NCBI GenBank assembly: GCA_002470465.1
Contig: DKMD01000010.1
Location: 263,328 to 327,327 of the forward strand
DNA: 64,000 bases
DNA from: Pluralibacter sp. UBA7423
GTDB taxonomy: Bacteria > Pseudomonadota > Gammaproteobacteria > Enterobacterales > Enterobacteriaceae
Direction: 5' to 3'
Part shown: positions 19,574-28,157 of the stretch, piece by piece
How the letters are laid out: each line of letters starts with the position of its first letter
Position numbering within the stretch: the first letter of the stretch is position 1
Translations under genes and position numbers: made by a program
Notes under the pieces: generated by a model
Told to the model about the DNA's origin: nothing
Seen by the model: the letters and a program-made list of their open reading frames with translations, nothing else
The model's database searches: none

Positions 19574-19594
19574 GGTCTTTATCCTTATTGAGCA

Positions 19595-19619
19595 AACGGG
19601 CCGCCAGAGGCAGCCCGTT
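19595..19619 (-). terminator. Hairpin at the end of the isc-hsc-fdx-iscX operon
   Basis: AACGGGC pairs with GCCCGTT, loop region included, 8 bp after the iscX stop. The tail TTTGCTC is only weakly U-rich. It probably limits read-through from the isc operon into pepB. Confidence 0.5.
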
Positions 19620-19626
19620 AAGTTAA

Positions 19627-19827
19627 CTATTCTGCTTCGTCCAGCCAGACTAACAGAATCGCCTCGAGAATTTTTTCATTGGATGCGTTGGGATCATCCT
19701 CAAAATCCTCCAGTTCGCAAATCCACTGATGCATATCTGTGAAGCGAACCGTCTTCGGATCGGTGTCCGGGAAGGCATCGTATAAAGCTTCGCCGATTTC
19801 ACGGCTGTCGGTCCATTTCAGCGCCAT
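19627..19827 (-). CDS. iscX: Fe-S assembly accessory protein IscX (YfhJ)
   Basis: Small acidic winged-helix protein that binds IscS and Fe(II) and modulates cluster assembly. [46 protein letters not shown] matches the family closely. 66 aa with the ATG at 19827; it begins 1 bp after the fdx stop, the last gene of the operon. An upstream in-frame ATG inside fdx is rejected. Confidence 0.97.
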   Translation of the reverse strand: MALKWTDSREIGEALYDAFPDTDPKTVRFTDMHQWICELEDFEDDPNASNEKILEAILLVWLDEAE

Positions 19828-19828
19828 A

Positions 19829-20164
19829 TCAGTGCTCGCGTGCGTGGTTGATGGTGTAACGCGGCATTTCGACGACCAGATCTTCGTCGGCAACGCGCGC
19901 CTGGCAGCTCAGGCGACTTTCCGGCTCCAGACCCCAGGCTTTGTCGAGCATGTCGTCTTCGTCTTCGGTACTCTCCTGTAAGGAGTCGAACCCTTCGCGC
20001 ACGACGCAGTGGCAGGTGGTGCAGGCGCAGGATTTCTCACAGGCGTGTTCAATCTCGATGCCGTTGCGCAGGGCAACGTCAAGAATGGTTTCACCGCTCT
20101 TCGCTTCCAGAACTGCGCCATCGGGACAGAGATCCTGATGTGGCAGAAAAACAATCTTTGGCAT
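19829..20164 (-). CDS. fdx: [2Fe-2S] ferredoxin Fdx of the ISC system
   Basis: Adrenodoxin-type ferredoxin supplying electrons for Fe-S assembly. The ligand Cys are residues 42, 48 and 51 ([12 protein letters not shown]) and one further Cys near 87 (LSCQARV). 111 aa, full length. It starts 1 bp after the hscA stop. Confidence 0.98.
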   Translation of the reverse strand: MPKIVFLPHQDLCPDGAVLEAKSGETILDVALRNGIEIEHACEKSCACTTCHCVVREGFDSLQESTEDEDDMLDKAWGLEPESRLSCQARVADEDLVVEMPRYTINHAREH

Positions 20165-20165
20165 A

Positions 20166-22016
20166 TTAAACCTCGTCCACGGACTGGCCTTTCAGCGCTT
20201 TACGGACCGACTGGTCCATGCGGCGTGCGGCAAATTCCTGGGTTTGTGTGTCGATATTTTTAATGGCTTCTTTAATGGCGTCGGCATCACTGCCCACGGC
20301 AGCGGCCTGCAGGGCAGCCACGCCGTCATCAATCGCTTTGCGTTCTTCGGTACTGAGAAGATGGGCATCGGCCGCCAGCGCGCTGTTCAGGCTTTCCATC
20401 ACGCGTGCGGCTTCCACTTTCTGCTCCGCCAGCATGCGCGCCTGAACGTCGCTTTCGGCGAAGCTCATCGAATCTTTGATCATGGTGGCGATTTCGCTAT
20501 CGCTCAGGCCGTAGGAGGGCTTCACCTGAATGGAGGCCTCCACGCCGGTGGATTTCTCCATCGCCGTAACGCTCAGCAGGCCGTCCGCATCCACCTGGAA
20601 GGTCACGCGAATGTGCGCCCCGCCCGCAGGCAGCGCCGGAAGACCGCGCAGCGCGAAACGTGCCAGCGAACGGCAGTCCTGGACCAGCTCGCGCTCGCCC
20701 TGCATCACGTGGATGGACATTGCGGTCTGGCCGTCTTTGAAGGTGGTGAACTCCTGAGCTCGCGCCACCGGAATGGTGGTGTTGCGCGGAATCACCTTCT
20801 CCACCAGGCCGCCCATGGTTTCGAGGCCGAGCGACAGCGGGATGACGTCCAGCAGCAGCATTTCGCTGTCCGGCTTGTTGCCAACCAGAATATCGGCCTG
20901 AATCGCCGCGCCAATGGCGACAACTTTATCCGGATCGATGGAGGTCAGCGGCGTGCGGCCAAAGAATTCACCCACACGTTCACGCACCAGCGGCACGCGG
21001 GTAGAACCGCCCACCATCACCACGTCTTTGACTTCTTCGGCTTCCACACCCGCATCTTTCAGCGCGCGACGGCACGCCAGCAGCGTGCGTTTCACCAGCG
21101 CGGCAATCAGCTCATTGAACTGTTCACGCGTGATTTCGCCCTGCCAGCCTGCAACGTTCACCCTGACGCTGTCGGCATCGCTGAGCGCAATTTTGGCAGC
21201 GATAGCGGCGTCAAGCAGTTCACGCTGAAGACGGTTGTCGGAGCGATCGGCCACACCAGCCTGTTCGCGAATATAGTCGGCCAGCAGGTGATCGAAGTCG
21301 TCGCCGCCGAGTGCGGAATCACCGCCGGTAGCCAGCACTTCAAACACGCCACGGCTCAGGCGCAGAATGGAGATATCAAAAGTGCCACCGCCGAGATCGT
21401 AGACGGCAATCACGCCTTCCTGCCCGGAGTCCAGACCATAGGCAATCGCCGCGGCGGTCGGTTCATTGAGCAGGCGCAGCACGTGCAGGCCAGCGAGACG
21501 CGCAGCGTCTTTGGTGCCCTGGCGCTGCGCATCGTCAAAGTATGCGGGAACCGTGATGACTACGCCATCAAGCTCACCGGCAAGCGCTTCGGTCGCGCGG
21601 GCGGCAAGCGCTTTGAGGATATCGGCAGAGATGCGAATCGGGTTAAGCAGACCACCGTTCGTTGCCAGCATCGGCAGGCCATTTTCACTGGCCTGGAGCT
21701 GGTACGGCAGATGCGGGTAGCGCGCCTGCACGTCGGCGAGGGAGCGGCCCATCAGGCGCTTAACGGAGCTGATGGTGTTGACCGGATCCTGTGCGGCATT
21801 GGCGCGGGCCTCAAAGCCCACTTCATGCCCTTCAGTCTGGTAATGCACCACGGAGGGTAACAGATGACGGCCCTGATGATCGGCCAGCGTTTCGGCCTGG
21901 CCGCTACGCACGGTCGCCACCAGAGAGTTAGTGGTGCCTAAGTCGATGCCCGCCGCCAGACGACGCTGGTGCGGCGCGGCGCTCAGGCCAGGCTCACTGA
22001 TTTGTAATAAGGCCAT
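20166..22016 (-). CDS. hscA: Hsp70-type chaperone HscA
   Basis: Specialised Hsp70 that recognises the LPPVK peptide of IscU and drives cluster release. N-terminal actin-like ATPase with [27 protein letters not shown] and [14 protein letters not shown], followed by the substrate-binding domain. 616 aa, equal to E. coli. Upstream is its J-domain partner hscB (15 bp), downstream fdx (1 bp). Confidence 0.98.
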   Translation of the reverse strand: MALLQISEPGLSAAPHQRRLAAGIDLGTTNSLVATVRSGQAETLADHQGRHLLPSVVHYQTEGHEVGFEARANAAQDPVNTISSVKRLMGRSLADVQARYPHLPYQLQASENGLPMLATNGGLLNPIRISADILKALAARATEALAGELDGVVITVPAYFDDAQRQGTKDAARLAGLHVLRLLNEPTAAAIAYGLDSGQEGVIAVYDLGGGTFDISILRLSRGVFEVLATGGDSALGGDDFDHLLADYIREQAGVADRSDNRLQRELLDAAIAAKIALSDADSVRVNVAGWQGEITREQFNELIAALVKRTLLACRRALKDAGVEAEEVKDVVMVGGSTRVPLVRERVGEFFGRTPLTSIDPDKVVAIGAAIQADILVGNKPDSEMLLLDVIPLSLGLETMGGLVEKVIPRNTTIPVARAQEFTTFKDGQTAMSIHVMQGERELVQDCRSLARFALRGLPALPAGGAHIRVTFQVDADGLLSVTAMEKSTGVEASIQVKPSYGLSDSEIATMIKDSMSFAESDVQARMLAEQKVEAARVMESLNSALAADAHLLSTEERKAIDDGVAALQAAAVGSDADAIKEAIKNIDTQTQEFAARRMDQSVRKALKGQSVDEV

Positions 22017-22031
22017 GTTTCGCTTCCGGAA

Positions 22032-22547
22032 TCAAAAATCGAGCAGCTTTTCTTCGAGTTGTTCTGCTGAGCTGCGCAGTTTATCGAGAAAACGCAGTTT
22101 ACGCACGGTATCCGCCGCCGCGTCCCACGTTTCATTATCTAATTCTGTGACCATCTGCTGATGGCGCGTGTCGAACATTCCTTTTACACGCTGCATAAAC
22201 TTGTCCAGACGATCGCTATCTTTGGCACGCTCAATCTCATCGAGCTCTTCGCGCAGCTCAAGCTGTTCCATCAAAAACGCCGTATCGCGCACGGTGTGCT
22301 GTTCGCTGGCAAGGTCGAAACCGTGCAGCGAGAGCAGGTATTCCGCGCGGGTCAGCGGGTGGCGCAGCGTCTGCCAGGCCTGGTTGATGGTGGCGGATTG
22401 CTGAACCGCAGCGAGCTGATCGGCTGAAGAGTGGCTGGCGAAGTTATCCGGATGATGTTTGCGCTGTAAGTCCTGAAAGCGCGTGGCGAGCTGCTGGCTA
22501 TCAAGGTGATACGAAGCAGGCAGGCCGAAGAGCGTGAAGTAATCCAT
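22032..22547 (-). CDS. hscB: J-domain co-chaperone HscB
   Basis: J-protein that delivers IscU to HscA and stimulates its ATPase. N-terminal J domain with the HPD motif at residues 32-34, C-terminal three-helix IscU-binding domain ([21 protein letters not shown]). 171 aa with the ATG at 22547, matching E. coli; an in-frame start 42 bp upstream would begin inside the iscA-hscB hairpin. Confidence 0.97.
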   Translation of the reverse strand: MDYFTLFGLPASYHLDSQQLATRFQDLQRKHHPDNFASHSSADQLAAVQQSATINQAWQTLRHPLTRAEYLLSLHGFDLASEQHTVRDTAFLMEQLELREELDEIERAKDSDRLDKFMQRVKGMFDTRHQQMVTELDNETWDAAADTVRKLRFLDKLRSSAEQLEEKLLDF

Positions 22548-22556
22548 AGCTGTCTC

Positions 22557-22598
22557 TGAAAAAGCAAACCCCACAGGCAGACGGGCCACCGTGGGGTT
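22557..22598 (-). terminator. Terminator-like hairpin between iscA and hscB
   Basis: AACCCCAC pairs perfectly with GTGGGGTT and the minus-strand tail reads TGCTTTTTCAG. It sits 13 bp after the iscA stop and 10 bp before the hscB start. It probably attenuates transcription or stabilises the iscRSUA 3' end, so that the scaffold genes are expressed above hscBA-fdx. Confidence 0.65.
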
Positions 22599-22611
22599 AT
22601 CTTACGCGTGA

Positions 22612-22935
22612 TTAAACGTGGAAGCTTTCGCCGCAACCGCACTCGTCTTTAACGTTCGGGTTAGTAAATTTAAACCCTTCGTTGAGGCCTTCTTTGACGA
22701 AGTCCAGCTCGGTGCCGTTGAGGAACTGCAGGCTTTTGCCATCGACCACAACCTTCACGCCTTTGTCTTCGAACACGGTGTCTTCCGCGTCGGGTGCATC
22801 GACAAACTCCAGCACGTAGGCCATGCCAGAGCAACCGGAAGTCCGCACGCCCAGACGCAGCCCGAAGCCTTTGCCCCGGTTCGCCAGGAAGGTGCTGACT
22901 CGCGCGGCAGCGCTGTCGCTAAGGGTAATGGACAT
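22612..22935 (-). CDS. iscA: A-type Fe-S carrier IscA
   Basis: HesB/A-type carrier that passes Fe-S clusters or iron to apo-proteins. The three conserved Cys are residues 35 (TSGCSGM), 99 and 101 (CGCGESF). 107 aa, full length. Part of the iscRSUA operon, 13 bp after iscU. Confidence 0.98.
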   Translation of the reverse strand: MSITLSDSAAARVSTFLANRGKGFGLRLGVRTSGCSGMAYVLEFVDAPDAEDTVFEDKGVKVVVDGKSLQFLNGTELDFVKEGLNEGFKFTNPNVKDECGCGESFHV

Positions 22936-22948
22936 AAAAACCTACCTC

Positions 22949-23335
22949 TTATTTTGCTTCACGTTTGCTTTTGTAGTCCGCAATGGCGGCTTTGATCGCG
23001 TCTTCTGCCAGGATAGAGCAGTGAATTTTCACCGGTGGCAGTTCGAGTTCCTCGGCGATATCGGTGTTCTTGATAGCCTGCGCTTCGTCCAGGGATTTCC
23101 CCTTCACCCACTCGGTCACAAGCGAGCTGGACGCGATAGCGGAACCGCAGCCGTAGGTCTTGAAGCGAGCGTCTTCAATGATACCTTCATTGTTGACTTT
23201 AATCTGCAACTTCATCACGTCGCCGCAGGCCGGTGCGCCGACCATGCCGCTGCCGACGCTGTCGTCGCCGTTGTCAAACGAACCGACGTTGCGTGGATTC
23301 TCGTAATGATCGATAACTTTTTCGCTGTAAGCCAT
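22949..23335 (-). CDS. iscU: Fe-S cluster scaffold IscU
   Basis: Scaffold on which [2Fe-2S] clusters are built from IscS sulfur. Ligands Cys37, Asp39, Cys63 and Cys106 are all present (GAPACGDVMK, TYGCGSA, KIHCSILA), and the HscA-recognition peptide LPPVK is at residues 99-103. 128 aa. It lies between iscS (26 bp) and iscA (13 bp). Confidence 0.99.
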   Translation of the reverse strand: MAYSEKVIDHYENPRNVGSFDNGDDSVGSGMVGAPACGDVMKLQIKVNNEGIIEDARFKTYGCGSAIASSSLVTEWVKGKSLDEAQAIKNTDIAEELELPPVKIHCSILAEDAIKAAIADYKSKREAK

Positions 23336-23361
23336 GATGAATTCTCCTTATTGGGTACCGA

Positions 23362-24576
23362 TTAGTGATGTGACCATTCAATGCTGTTCAGATCCACGCC
23401 CTGTTTGAACATTTCCCACAGCGGAGAAAGGTCGCGCAGACGGCCGATGGAGTTACGAACCAGCTTGATGGTGTAGTCAATCTCTTCTTCGGTAGTAAAA
23501 CGACCTAAAGAGAAACGGATAGAGCTGTGTGCCAGCTCGTCAGTCATACCCAGCGCGCGCAGCACGTAGGATGGCTCAAGGCTTGCAGACGTACAGGCAG
23601 AACCGGAAGAAACCGCCAGGTCTTTCAGCGCCATAATCAGCGACTCGCCTTCAACGTAGTTAAAGCTGACGTTGAGGATGTTTGGCGCGCCCTGCTCGAG
23701 ATCGCCGTTCAGATACACTTCTTCCATATCTTTCACGCCGTCCCAGAGACGGTTACGCAGCGTGCGCAGGCGCGCCATCTCGGTTTCCATCTCTTCTTTT
23801 GCAATGCGGTAAGCTTCGCCCATGCCCACGATCTGGTGCACGGGCAGCGTACCAGAACGCATGCCGCGCTCGTGACCGCCGCCGTGCATCTGCGCTTCGA
23901 TACGAATACGCGGTTTACGACGCACGTACAGCGCACCAATCCCTTTCGGACCATAGATTTTATGGCCGGAGAAGGACATCAGGTCCACCTTCAGTTGGCT
24001 GAGATCGATAGGCAGTTTGCCGACGCTCTGGGTTGCGTCCACGTGATAGATGATCCCGCGCGCACGGCACATTTCGCCGATGGTCGCGATATCCTGCACC
24101 ACGCCGATTTCGTTGTTCACGTGCATGATGGACACGAGAATAGTGTCGTCACGCATCGCCGCTTCGAGCGCTTTCAGGTCGATAATGCCGTTGGCCTGCG
24201 GCGCAAGGTAGGTCACTTCGAACCCTTCACGCTCCAGCTGACGGCAGGTATCCAGCACGGCTTTATGCTCGGTTTTGCTGGTGATGATGTGCTTGCCTTT
24301 TTTCTGATAGAAGTTGGCCGCACCCTTGATCGCCAGGTTATCGGATTCGGTTGCACCAGAGGTAAAGACGATTTCGCGTGGGTCAGCGCCCACCAGCTCA
24401 GCAATCTGATTACGGGCGATATCTACCGCCTCTTCAGCATGCCAGCCGAAACGGTGAGAACGGGAAGCCGGGTTACCAAAGTTTCCGTCCAGGGTCAGAC
24501 ACTGCATCATTTTCTCGGCAACACGCGGGTCCACCGGCGTGGTTGCGGAGTAGTCGAGATAAATCGGTAATTTCAT
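23362..24576 (-). CDS. iscS: Cysteine desulfurase IscS
   Basis: PLP enzyme releasing sulfur from cysteine for Fe-S clusters and tRNA thiolation. PLP-binding Lys in [12 protein letters not shown] and the active-site Cys loop [14 protein letters not shown] are intact. 404 aa with the ATG at 24576 ([16 protein letters not shown]), as in E. coli. A longer in-frame start at 24663 would read back through the structured iscR-iscS gap and is rejected. The region around its ribosome site has complementarity to RyhB. Confidence 0.98.
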   Translation of the reverse strand: MKLPIYLDYSATTPVDPRVAEKMMQCLTLDGNFGNPASRSHRFGWHAEEAVDIARNQIAELVGADPREIVFTSGATESDNLAIKGAANFYQKKGKHIITSKTEHKAVLDTCRQLEREGFEVTYLAPQANGIIDLKALEAAMRDDTILVSIMHVNNEIGVVQDIATIGEMCRARGIIYHVDATQSVGKLPIDLSQLKVDLMSFSGHKIYGPKGIGALYVRRKPRIRIEAQMHGGGHERGMRSGTLPVHQIVGMGEAYRIAKEEMETEMARLRTLRNRLWDGVKDMEEVYLNGDLEQGAPNILNVSFNYVEGESLIMALKDLAVSSGSACTSASLEPSYVLRALGMTDELAHSSIRFSLGRFTTEEEIDYTIKLVRNSIGRLRDLSPLWEMFKQGVDLNSIEWSHH

Positions 24577-24611
24577 TGCTCTATAAACTCCGTACATCGC
24601 TTCAATGCAAT

Positions 24612-24678
24612 GAATCAGGCAACCGGCTGGATGTACGACCGTGTTGACGGGGTGCGCGAGCACACCCCGGCCTGATTC
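24612..24678 (-). promoter_or_regulatory. Branched RNA structure in the iscR-iscS intergenic region
   Basis: A 9-bp outer stem (GAATCAGGC at 24612-24620 with GCCTGATTC at 24670-24678) encloses a GGGGTG/CACCCC hairpin (24649-24668). In E. coli a stable structure in this gap protects the iscR 5' part when RyhB triggers decay of iscSUA; position and form here fit that role. Confidence 0.7.
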
Positions 24679-24692
24679 TGAAATCTTTTATA

Positions 24693-25184
24693 TTAAGCGC
24701 GTAACTTGACGTCGATTGCGTCTTGCGCGCGGGTATTGCGATGGGATTCGTGCGTGTGCTGACGGTCAGAGACGTCCAGCACTTCCTGGTTGTTTACCAG
24801 CTCACCCAAGGTGATGTTATTCAGGAAACCGGTCAGACGATCGCTCAGGTCACGCCACAGCGCGTGGGTCAGGCATTTATCGCCGCCCTGGCAGCCGCCT
24901 TTCCCCTGACAGCGGGTTGCGTCAACGGATTCGTCTACGGCGCTGATCACTTCGCCAACGGCGATGCTACCGGCTTCTTTACCCAGCAGATAACCACCGC
25001 CAGGACCACGTACGCTGGACACCAGTCCATTCTTACGCAGGCGGGAGAACAGCTGTTCCAGATAGGAAAGTGAAATTCCCTGACGTTCAGAAATATCAGC
25101 CAACGGAACCGGGCCCGCTTCGGAGTTGAGCGCAACGTCAAGCATCGCGGTCACGGCATAACGCCCTTTAGATGTCAGTCTCAT
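24693..25184 (-). CDS. iscR: Fe-S-responsive transcription regulator IscR
   Basis: Rrf2-family repressor/activator with a [2Fe-2S] cluster. N-terminal winged helix ([19 protein letters not shown]...), cluster ligands Cys92, Cys98, Cys104 and His107 in [17 protein letters not shown]. 163 aa (E. coli 162). Holo-IscR represses its own operon at type-1 sites; two such sites lie upstream. Confidence 0.98.
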   Translation of the reverse strand: MRLTSKGRYAVTAMLDVALNSEAGPVPLADISERQGISLSYLEQLFSRLRKNGLVSSVRGPGGGYLLGKEAGSIAVGEVISAVDESVDATRCQGKGGCQGGDKCLTHALWRDLSDRLTGFLNNITLGELVNNQEVLDVSDRQHTHESHRNTRAQDAIDVKLRA

Positions 25185-25263
25185 GTCTTACTTAACCTCA
25201 AACTCGCCCCTGCCCGGGGTTGTTATTAAAATGTAGGTATTGCATAGCAGGGCCAAGTCTGAC

Positions 25264-25288
25264 ATTCCCGACTAAAATGGTCAACTAT
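25264..25288 (-). promoter_or_regulatory. iscR: IscR type-1 operator, promoter-proximal
   Basis: 25-bp site fitting the type-1 consensus: on the minus strand it begins ATAGTTGACC and ends TAGTCGGGAAT. It directly abuts a second site, 80 bp upstream of iscR. Confidence 0.85.
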
Positions 25289-25313
25289 TTACTTGACTGT
25301 TTTAGTCAGGTAT
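25289..25313 (-). promoter_or_regulatory. iscR: IscR type-1 operator, distal
   Basis: 25-bp site with near-perfect fit to the type-1 consensus: minus strand ATACCTGACT...AGTCAAGTAA. Tandem with the proximal site, no spacer. Confidence 0.88.
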
Positions 25314-25337
25314 TTAACGTTCTGTGCCGTTTTTATT

Positions 25338-25416
25338 TGCCCGGCGGCGCTTCGCTTGCGCGGGCCTACGGTTCAGCTCGTCGTAGGCCGGGTAAGGCAC
25401 AGCCGCCACCCGGCAA
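25338..25416. repeat. REP/BIME element between iscR promoter and trmJ
   Basis: Inverted units TGCCCGGCGGCGCTTCGC..GGGCCTACG and CGTAGGCCGGG..CCACCCGGCAA around a GTTCAGCTCGT spacer. It ends 8 bp beyond the trmJ stop codon. Confidence 0.85.
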
Positions 25417-25423
25417 TGTCGAA

Positions 25424-26161
25424 TCACTTCTCTTTCTTTAACTGCTCAATCGACGCCAGAATCCCGCGCAGGATGTTCAGCTCCTGGGTTTCAGGACGCG
25501 CGCGGGTAAACATGCGGCGCAGCTTATTCATCACCTGCCCCGGGTGCCCGGCGCGGATAAAGCCTGTCGACAGCAGCGTTTGCTCAAGGTGACCATAGAA
25601 GCGCTCTAAATCATCCACCAGCGGATAAGCGACTTCATCTTCTTTTTGATCGGTGGTTTCGCCCTTTTCCTGCGTGGCAAGCCAGGCCATCCGCACTTCG
25701 TAGGCGATAACCTGCACCGCCATTGCCAGGTTCAGGGAGCTGTATTCCGGGTTAGCGGCAATCGCGACGTGATAATGGCACTTCTGCAATTCATCGTTGG
25801 TCAGGCCCACGCGTTCGCGACCAAACACCAGCGCCACCGGCGCCTGCTGACCTTCTGCGACGCTTTTCAACCCGCATTCGCGCGGATCGAGCATCGGCCA
25901 CGGCAGCGTGCGGGAACGCGCGCTGGTACCAACGACAAGGCTACAACCTGCGAGTGCTTCATCCAGCGTATCGACGATTTGCGCGTTGCCAATCACGTCG
26001 CTTGCGCCTGCGGCGAGCGCGATCGCCTGAGAGTCAGGCTTGACCAGCGGATTCACCAGCCAGAGATTGGTTAAGCCCATGGTTTTCATGGCGCGAGCCA
26101 CGGAGCCCATATTGCCGGTGTGGGAGGTTTCGACCAGTACGATTCGGATATTTTGCAGCAT
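25424..26161 (-). CDS. trmJ: tRNA (Cm32/Um32) methyltransferase TrmJ
   Basis: SPOUT-fold 2'-O-methyltransferase acting on position 32 of several tRNAs. The trefoil-knot motifs are visible: [38 protein letters not shown] and [17 protein letters not shown]. 245 aa with the ATG at 26161 (E. coli 246). Upstream in-frame ATGs sit in the divergent suhB promoter region and are rejected. Its C-terminal end differs slightly from E. coli (IEQLKKEK). Confidence 0.96.
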   Translation of the reverse strand: MLQNIRIVLVETSHTGNMGSVARAMKTMGLTNLWLVNPLVKPDSQAIALAAGASDVIGNAQIVDTLDEALAGCSLVVGTSARSRTLPWPMLDPRECGLKSVAEGQQAPVALVFGRERVGLTNDELQKCHYHVAIAANPEYSSLNLAMAVQVIAYEVRMAWLATQEKGETTDQKEDEVAYPLVDDLERFYGHLEQTLLSTGFIRAGHPGQVMNKLRRMFTRARPETQELNILRGILASIEQLKKEK

Positions 26162-26208
26162 TGTCATTCTTCGGCTAAAGATTATTCGCCGCATATTATC
26201 ATAAAGCT

Positions 26209-26237
26209 GAGACAGATTCCGAATTCGCTGCTATGAT
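26209..26237 (+). promoter_or_regulatory. suhB: Candidate suhB promoter
   Basis: GAGACA (26209-26214), 17-bp spacer, TATGAT (26232-26237), giving a leader of about 40 nt that contains the boxA. Confidence 0.5.
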
Positions 26238-26253
26238 ATGCGCCGTTTTTCCC

Positions 26254-26264
26254 GTTCTTTAACA
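26254..26264 (+). promoter_or_regulatory. suhB: boxA element in the suhB leader
   Basis: GTTCTTTAACA, one base from the rRNA boxA core GCTCTTTAACA, 17 bp before the suhB ATG. In E. coli, Nus factors with SuhB bind a boxA here and repress suhB translation. Confidence 0.8.
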
Positions 26265-26281
26265 TCCAGTGAGAGTGACCG

Positions 26282-27088
26282 ATGCAACATCCAATGTTGA
26301 CTATCGCCGTGCGTGCAGCGCGCAAGGCGGGTAATGTGATTGCCAAACACTACGAGATGCCTGATTCCGTAGAAACCAGCCAGAAAGGCAGCAATGATTT
26401 CGTGACCAACGTCGATAAAGCCGCCGAAGCGATGATTATCGAAGTTATCCGCAAATCTTACCCGCAGCACACCATTATCACCGAAGAGTCCGGTGAACAT
26501 GCAGGCGAAGATCAGGATGTGCAATGGGTTATCGATCCACTGGATGGCACCACCAACTTCGTTAAGCGCCTCCCTCATTTCTCCGTTTCCATCGCCGTAC
26601 GCATTAAAGGCCGTACTGAAGTGGCCGTGGTTTACGATCCAATGCGTAACGAACTGTTCACCGCGACTCGCGGCCAGGGCGCACAGCTGAACGGCTTCCG
26701 TCTGCGCGGCACCAACGCCCGCGATCTGGACGGCACCATTCTGGCGACCGGCTTCCCGTTCAAGGCCAAGCAGCACGCTCCTGCTTACATGAACATCCTT
26801 GGCAAACTGTTTACCGAATGCGCCGACTTCCGCCGCAGCGGTTCCGCCGCGCTGGACCTGGCCTATGTGGCCGCAGGCCGCGTTGACGGTTACTTCGAAC
26901 TGGGCCTGAAGCCATGGGATTTCGCCGCAGGTGAACTGATTGCCCGTGAAGCAGGCGCTCTGGTGTGTGATTTCACCGGCGGCCACAACTACATGACCAC
27001 CGGTAACATCGTGGCAGGTAACCCACGCGTCGTTAAAGCGATGCTGGCGAACATGCGCGACGAGCTGAGCGATGCGCTGAAGCGTTAA
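26282..27088 (+). CDS. suhB: Inositol monophosphatase family protein / Nus-complex factor SuhB
   Basis: Mg-dependent inositol-1-phosphatase fold that also serves as a component of the rRNA antitermination Nus complex. IMPase motifs: DFVTNVDKAAE, IITEESGEH, WVIDPLDGTTNFVK and LKPWDFAAGELIAREAGA. 268 aa (E. coli 267). The promoter region is shared divergently with trmJ; the leader carries a boxA, consistent with autoregulation. Confidence 0.97.
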   Translation: MQHPMLTIAVRAARKAGNVIAKHYEMPDSVETSQKGSNDFVTNVDKAAEAMIIEVIRKSYPQHTIITEESGEHAGEDQDVQWVIDPLDGTTNFVKRLPHFSVSIAVRIKGRTEVAVVYDPMRNELFTATRGQGAQLNGFRLRGTNARDLDGTILATGFPFKAKQHAPAYMNILGKLFTECADFRRSGSAALDLAYVAAGRVDGYFELGLKPWDFAAGELIAREAGALVCDFTGGHNYMTTGNIVAGNPRVVKAMLANMRDELSDALKR

Positions 27089-27097
27089 TTCCGTTGT

Positions 27098-27172
27098 ACC
27101 GCCCGGTGGCGCAAGCTTACCGGGCCTACAGCAGAATTTGTAGGCCGGATAAGCGTCCGCGCCATCCGGCAA
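27098..27172. repeat. REP/BIME element between suhB and the nickel exporter
   Basis: Inverted units CGCCCGGTGGCGCAAGC..CCGGGCCTACA and TGTAGGCCGGATAAGCG..GCCATCCGGCAAT, between two convergent genes. Confidence 0.85.
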
Positions 27173-27173
27173 T

Positions 27174-28157
27174 TCAGAAAGGCCGCAATCCTCTCCCCAC
27201 CGGCACTGCACTGATCCACATCACCACTGCAGCAACCACCAAAACGACTCCGCCCGCAAAGGCCAGCGTCGTCCAGCCAATCTGCCGCCAAAGTACCGGA
27301 GCCTGATTTTTACTTAGGCGCACCGCCAGTTGACGAAAACTGTGTACCAGCAACGCAAGCGAAGAAATCGTGATCGACGTTCCTACCGCCATAGCGAGCG
27401 CAGACACCACTCCCCAACCGAACACGCCAATCACCTTACTGAACAGCAGCACCATAATAGCGCCAGAACAGGGCCGCATCCCCATCGACAGCACAATCAC
27501 CAGCCGCGCGCGCCAGTCGCTGCCGCTCTCCATCTGTTGCGGATCAGGCAGGTGCTGATGCCCGCAGCCGCAGCTGGCGTGATGGTGATGATGCGGCGTG
27601 AAAGCGGTGAATTTGGGTTTACGTAAAATCTGGCGCATTTTTTTCAGCGCCCGCCAGCAGAGCAGCAGGCCCAGAACACCGACCAGCGCATAGCTGCCCT
27701 TTTCCAGCCAGAAGCTGCTGAGATGCAGTTGCCGGGCGGGCAGCGCCAGCAGCGAAAGCACGATCGTCACCAGACCAATCGCCACCAGCCCCTGTAGCAG
27801 TGAGGCCGCAAGCGTCAGGGCAATGCTCGATTTCAGCTTCGATGGATGCGTCGCCAGCCAGGTGGTAATCACCACTTTGCCGTGGCCCGGGCCCAGCGCA
27901 TGCAGCACGCCGTAGACGAAGCTGAAAGCCAGCAGCGAACCGCCCGCTTTGCGGGGATTTTCCGCCACCGCCTGTAGCAAGCCACTCATCTGCTGATTCA
28001 GCTCCCGCTGCCAGATAACGCTTTTCAGTAATATCTGCGGCCAGGCATGCCACAGCCATACGCCACCCGCCAGCGCCAGCAGCAGAAACGCGGCAAGCGG
28101 CCAAAGCTGGAGCCAGCGGCGGCGTGAACGAGCAGAACCTGTGGAAATTACGGACAT
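27174..28157 (-). CDS. NicO-family nickel/cobalt exporter-like membrane protein
   Basis: Polytopic inner-membrane protein of the NicO/RcnA family, predicted to export Ni/Co or a related divalent metal. About seven hydrophobic helices; the family motif HALGPGHGK is at about residues 87-95; a His/Cys-rich cytosolic loop (HHHHHASCGCGHQH, near 190-205) probably binds metal. 327 aa, longer than E. coli RcnA. The start overlaps the end of the DUF1007 gene by 10 bp, so the two are translationally linked. E. coli K-12 carries yfhR at this position instead. Metal specificity cannot be read from sequence. Confidence 0.85.
   Translation of the reverse strand: MSVISTGSARSRRRWLQLWPLAAFLLLALAGGVWLWHAWPQILLKSVIWQRELNQQMSGLLQAVAENPRKAGGSLLAFSFVYGVLHALGPGHGKVVITTWLATHPSKLKSSIALTLAASLLQGLVAIGLVTIVLSLLALPARQLHLSSFWLEKGSYALVGVLGLLLCWRALKKMRQILRKPKFTAFTPHHHHHASCGCGHQHLPDPQQMESGSDWRARLVIVLSMGMRPCSGAIMVLLFSKVIGVFGWGVVSALAMAVGTSITISSLALLVHSFRQLAVRLSKNQAPVLWRQIGWTTLAFAGGVVLVVAAVVMWISAVPVGRGLRPF

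Noticed and set aside
18281..19591. 436-codon frame antisense to pepB
   Set aside because: Shadow frame; begins in a REP element and has no recognisable motif.
20244..21860. 538-codon frame antisense to hscA
   Set aside because: Shadow frame of a highly conserved Hsp70 gene; low-complexity His/Gln/Arg-rich translation.
26231..27211. 326-codon frame antisense to suhB
   Set aside because: Covers the suhB coding strand in reverse and reads through the REP element; no motif.
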